Shown here: piece by piece, positions 6,648-8,468 of the stretch
Position numbering within the stretch: the first letter of the stretch is position 1
How the letters are laid out: each line of letters starts with the position of its first letter
Assembly: GCA_023435545.1 (NCBI GenBank)
Contig: JAEYRQ010000353.1
Span: 1 to 8,468 of the forward strand
DNA length: 8,468 bases
Reading direction: 5' to 3'
Source: Pseudomonadota bacterium
GTDB taxonomy: Bacteria; Pseudomonadota; Alphaproteobacteria; Rhizobiales; Tepidamorphaceae
Made by a program: the position numbers and the translations under genes
Notes under the pieces: model-generated
Database searches by the model: none
What the model saw: only the letters and a program-made list of their open reading frames with translations
Told to the model about the DNA's origin: nothing

Positions 6648-7498
6648 CGCGACCGCCTCAGTCTGGGGTCGAGCACATCGCGCAGGCCGTCGCCGAAGAG
6701 GTTGAGGCCCAGCACGGTCAAGACGATGGCAAGGCCGGGGAAGATGACGAGGTGCGGTGCGATTGCCGCCATGGTCTGCGCCTCGTTCAACATCCTGCCC
6801 CAGGAGGGCTGCGGCGGCCGCGTTCCGAGCCCGAGATAGGAGAGCGCCGCCTCGCCCAGGATCGCCAGAGCGAACTGGATGGTCGCCTGGACGATCAGCA
6901 CGTTGCCGATGTTGGGGAGGATGTGCTCGGCGGTGATCCGCGCCGCGCCCTTGCCCGCCGCGCGCGCAGCCATGACGTAGTCGCGCTGCCAGACCGCCAT
7001 GCCGGATCCGCGGGTCAGCCGCGCGAAGACGGGAATGTTGAAGATGCCGATGGCGATGATGGAGTTGACCGCGCCGGGGCCGAACAGGGCGGTGATCATC
7101 ACCGCGGACAGCAGGAACGGGAAGGCGAAGGCGAAGTCCGAGAAGCGCATCACCACTTCGTCGATCCAGCCGAGCCGCGCCGCGGCGAGTGCGCCCAGCG
7201 GGACGCCGATCCCCATACCGATGCCGACCGCGACTACCGCGACCAGGACGGAATTGTGGGTGCCCTTCATCAGCATCGAGAGCACGTCGCGGCCGTACTG
7301 GTCGGTGCCGAGCCAATGCGCCATCGAGGGCCCCTGCAGCCGGGCACCGATGTTCATCGCGGTATAGGACCAGGGCGTCCAGAACACGGCGATGATCGCC
7401 ACCACCACGAACAGCAGGGTGATCGTGCCGCCGACGACGAAGCTGCCGGAGCGCGAGCCCTTCCCAATCACCTCGCGCAGCGCCGCCGCCTCAGCCAT
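6644..7498 (-). CDS. ABC importer permease, DppC/OppC type
   Basis: This 284-residue inner-membrane subunit forms half of the solute channel. An N-terminal cytoplasmic stretch and first membrane segment (about 20-40) are followed by the DppC-family motif HWLGTDQYGRDVLS at 61-74. Further hydrophobic segments lie at about 83-106, 122-140, 144-160, 198-222 and 249-270, giving six. The EAA loop that docks on the ATPases is at about 177-196 (AARAAGKG followed by ILPN). Length matches the family. The ATG has a good purine-rich ribosome-binding site, GAGGGGAG, 6 bases upstream, and lies inside the end of the preceding permease gene (8-base overlap), so the two are translated together. Nothing is missing or broken. 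The family also includes nickel, glutathione and opine importers, so peptide transport is likely rather than proven. Confidence 0.95.
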   Translation of the reverse strand: MAEAAALREVIGKGSRSGSFVVGGTITLLFVVVAIIAVFWTPWSYTAMNIGARLQGPSMAHWLGTDQYGRDVLSMLMKGTHNSVLVAVVAVGIGMGIGVPLGALAAARLGWIDEVVMRFSDFAFAFPFLLSAVMITALFGPGAVNSIIAIGIFNIPVFARLTRGSGMAVWQRDYVMAARAAGKGAARITAEHILPNIGNVLIVQATIQFALAILGEAALSYLGLGTRPPQPSWGRMLNEAQTMAAIAPHLVIFPGLAIVLTVLGLNLFGDGLRDVLDPRLRRSR

Positions 7499-8444
7499 TG
7501 GCGGCTCCCCTCAGCCGTGGATCGATCGCCAGATAGGCGATATCGACCAGGAAGTTGACGACGACCACGAAGCCCGCCAGCAGGACGACCAGCGACTGCA
7601 CAACGATCAGATCGCGCTGGGCGATTGCCTGGAACAGGAGCCGGCCGAGCCCCGGCAGGTAGAAGACGTTCTCGATGACGATGGTGCCCGCCACCAGGAA
7701 GGAGAACTGCAGCCCCATGATGGTGATGACGGGGATCAGCGCGTTGCGCACGGCGTGGCACCACAGCGCGGCGCTGCGCGTCAGCCCCTTGGCACGGGCG
7801 GTACGGACATGGTCCTCGCCCAGCACCTCCAGCACTGAAGAGCGGGTGACACGGGTGAGGATCGCGGCCTGCGGCAGCGCCAGCGCCACCGCCGGCAAGA
7901 GGAGCGACCGCAGGCCAGGCAGCAGCCCCCCCTCCCAGCCCGCGAAGCCGCCGGCCGGGAACCAGCCCAGCGTGATCGAGAACAACAGGATCAGCAGCAT
8001 CGCGAACCAGAAGTTCGGAATTGCGATGCCGATCTGCGCGACGGCCGAGACGCCGACATCGCCCAGGCGGTTGTGGCGGGCGGCAGCGATCACGCCGCTG
8101 GGAATGGCGATTGCCGTCGACAGTGCGATCGCCATCAGGGCGAGCGGCAGACTGACATTGAGCCGCTGGAGGACGAGATCGGAGACCGGCCGCGAATAGG
8201 TGTAGGAGGTGCCGAGGTCGCCGGTCAGCAGGCCACCGACCCAGGCGAGATACTGCACGATCAGCGGCCGGTCGAGGCCAAGCTGCTGGCGCATGGCGGC
8301 CAGCGTGTCCTCGCGCGCGCCCACCCCGAGAATGATCGTCGCCGGGTCGCCCGGCAGCACCTGCATAACCAGGAAGACCACCAGCGAGGCGGCAAACAGC
8401 GTCGCGACGAGAGCGGCGAAGCGCTTGGCGATCAGGCGGGACAT
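7491..8444 (-). CDS. ABC importer permease, DppB/OppB type
   Basis: This 317-residue inner-membrane subunit is partner to the DppC-type permease. TM1 (about 8-28) leads into the family hallmark VLPGDPA (29-35), then a periplasmic loop with the conserved LGLDRP (55-60) and GDLGTS (75-80). More membrane segments fall at about 98-120, 134-156, 180-197, 238-258 and 284-305. The EAA loop is at about 214-239 (ARAKG followed by ALIPV). The ATG at 8444 is the earliest possible normal start, because an in-frame TGA (8450-8448) stands one codon further upstream. No clear Shine-Dalgarno sequence is visible ahead of it, so its translation may depend on an upstream gene. In this family that gene is usually the periplasmic substrate-binding protein, which would lie past the right edge. 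It is the first of the four importer genes in the window. Solute unknown. Confidence 0.95.
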   Translation of the reverse strand: MSRLIAKRFAALVATLFAASLVVFLVMQVLPGDPATIILGVGAREDTLAAMRQQLGLDRPLIVQYLAWVGGLLTGDLGTSYTYSRPVSDLVLQRLNVSLPLALMAIALSTAIAIPSGVIAAARHNRLGDVGVSAVAQIGIAIPNFWFAMLLILLFSITLGWFPAGGFAGWEGGLLPGLRSLLLPAVALALPQAAILTRVTRSSVLEVLGEDHVRTARAKGLTRSAALWCHAVRNALIPVITIMGLQFSFLVAGTIVIENVFYLPGLGRLLFQAIAQRDLIVVQSLVVLLAGFVVVVNFLVDIAYLAIDPRLRGAANG

Positions 8445-8468
8445 GGGTCAATCGTGCGCATGCAATCA

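Noticed and set aside
6648..7316. N-terminal extension of the DppD-type ATPase (frame open to 7316)
   Set aside because: It is an out-of-frame reading of the DppC-type permease gene; the ATG at 6647 gives the normal family start.
6752..7558. 268-codon plus-strand frame opposite the DppC-type permease
   Set aside because: Asp/Arg/His/Gln-rich shadow of a membrane protein gene.
1..8468. CRISPR array, tRNA/rRNA, transposon ends or phage genes
   Set aside because: No regularly spaced direct repeats, no cloverleaf or rRNA-like sequence, and no transposase, integrase or phage protein found on either strand.

Overview
The window is high-GC DNA (by eye roughly two thirds G+C, with strong G/C preference at third codon positions) from a Gram-negative bacterium. 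A periplasmic adaptor plus inner-membrane RND pump shows there is an outer membrane. The composition and gene styles suit an alphaproteobacterium, but that placement is an inference. Six protein genes are well supported. No RNA gene, insertion sequence, CRISPR array or prophage gene is visible.

Layout. (1) Positions 1-511 hold no gene I can support. They carry several perfect inverted repeats, and those between 410 and 497 look like the control region of the pump genes. (2) Positions 512-4679, plus strand, hold a two-gene RND efflux unit: a membrane-fusion (periplasmic adaptor) protein with a TTG start, and 7 bases later a full-length HAE1-type RND pump. There is no outer-membrane channel gene here, so a TolC-like channel from elsewhere would be needed. 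(3) Positions 4687-8444, minus strand, hold four overlapping genes of a peptide/nickel-family (PepT, Dpp/Opp-like) ABC importer, transcribed from right to left in the order permease B, permease C, ATPase D, ATPase F. Neighbours overlap by 8, 4 and 4 bases. The substrate-binding protein gene is not in the window and most likely lies beyond the right edge.

How they work together. The pump genes should form a proton-driven drug or solute exporter across both membranes. The ABC genes form an ATP-driven importer missing only its binding protein. The two units are convergent, with just 7 bases between their stop codons, and share no visible functional link. One perfect GC-rich hairpin at the junction could affect the 3' ends of both transcripts.

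Novelty. I see no undescribed system. The parts worth a second look are regulatory: the clustered inverted repeats and leader hairpin ahead of the adaptor gene, and the very tight convergent junction.
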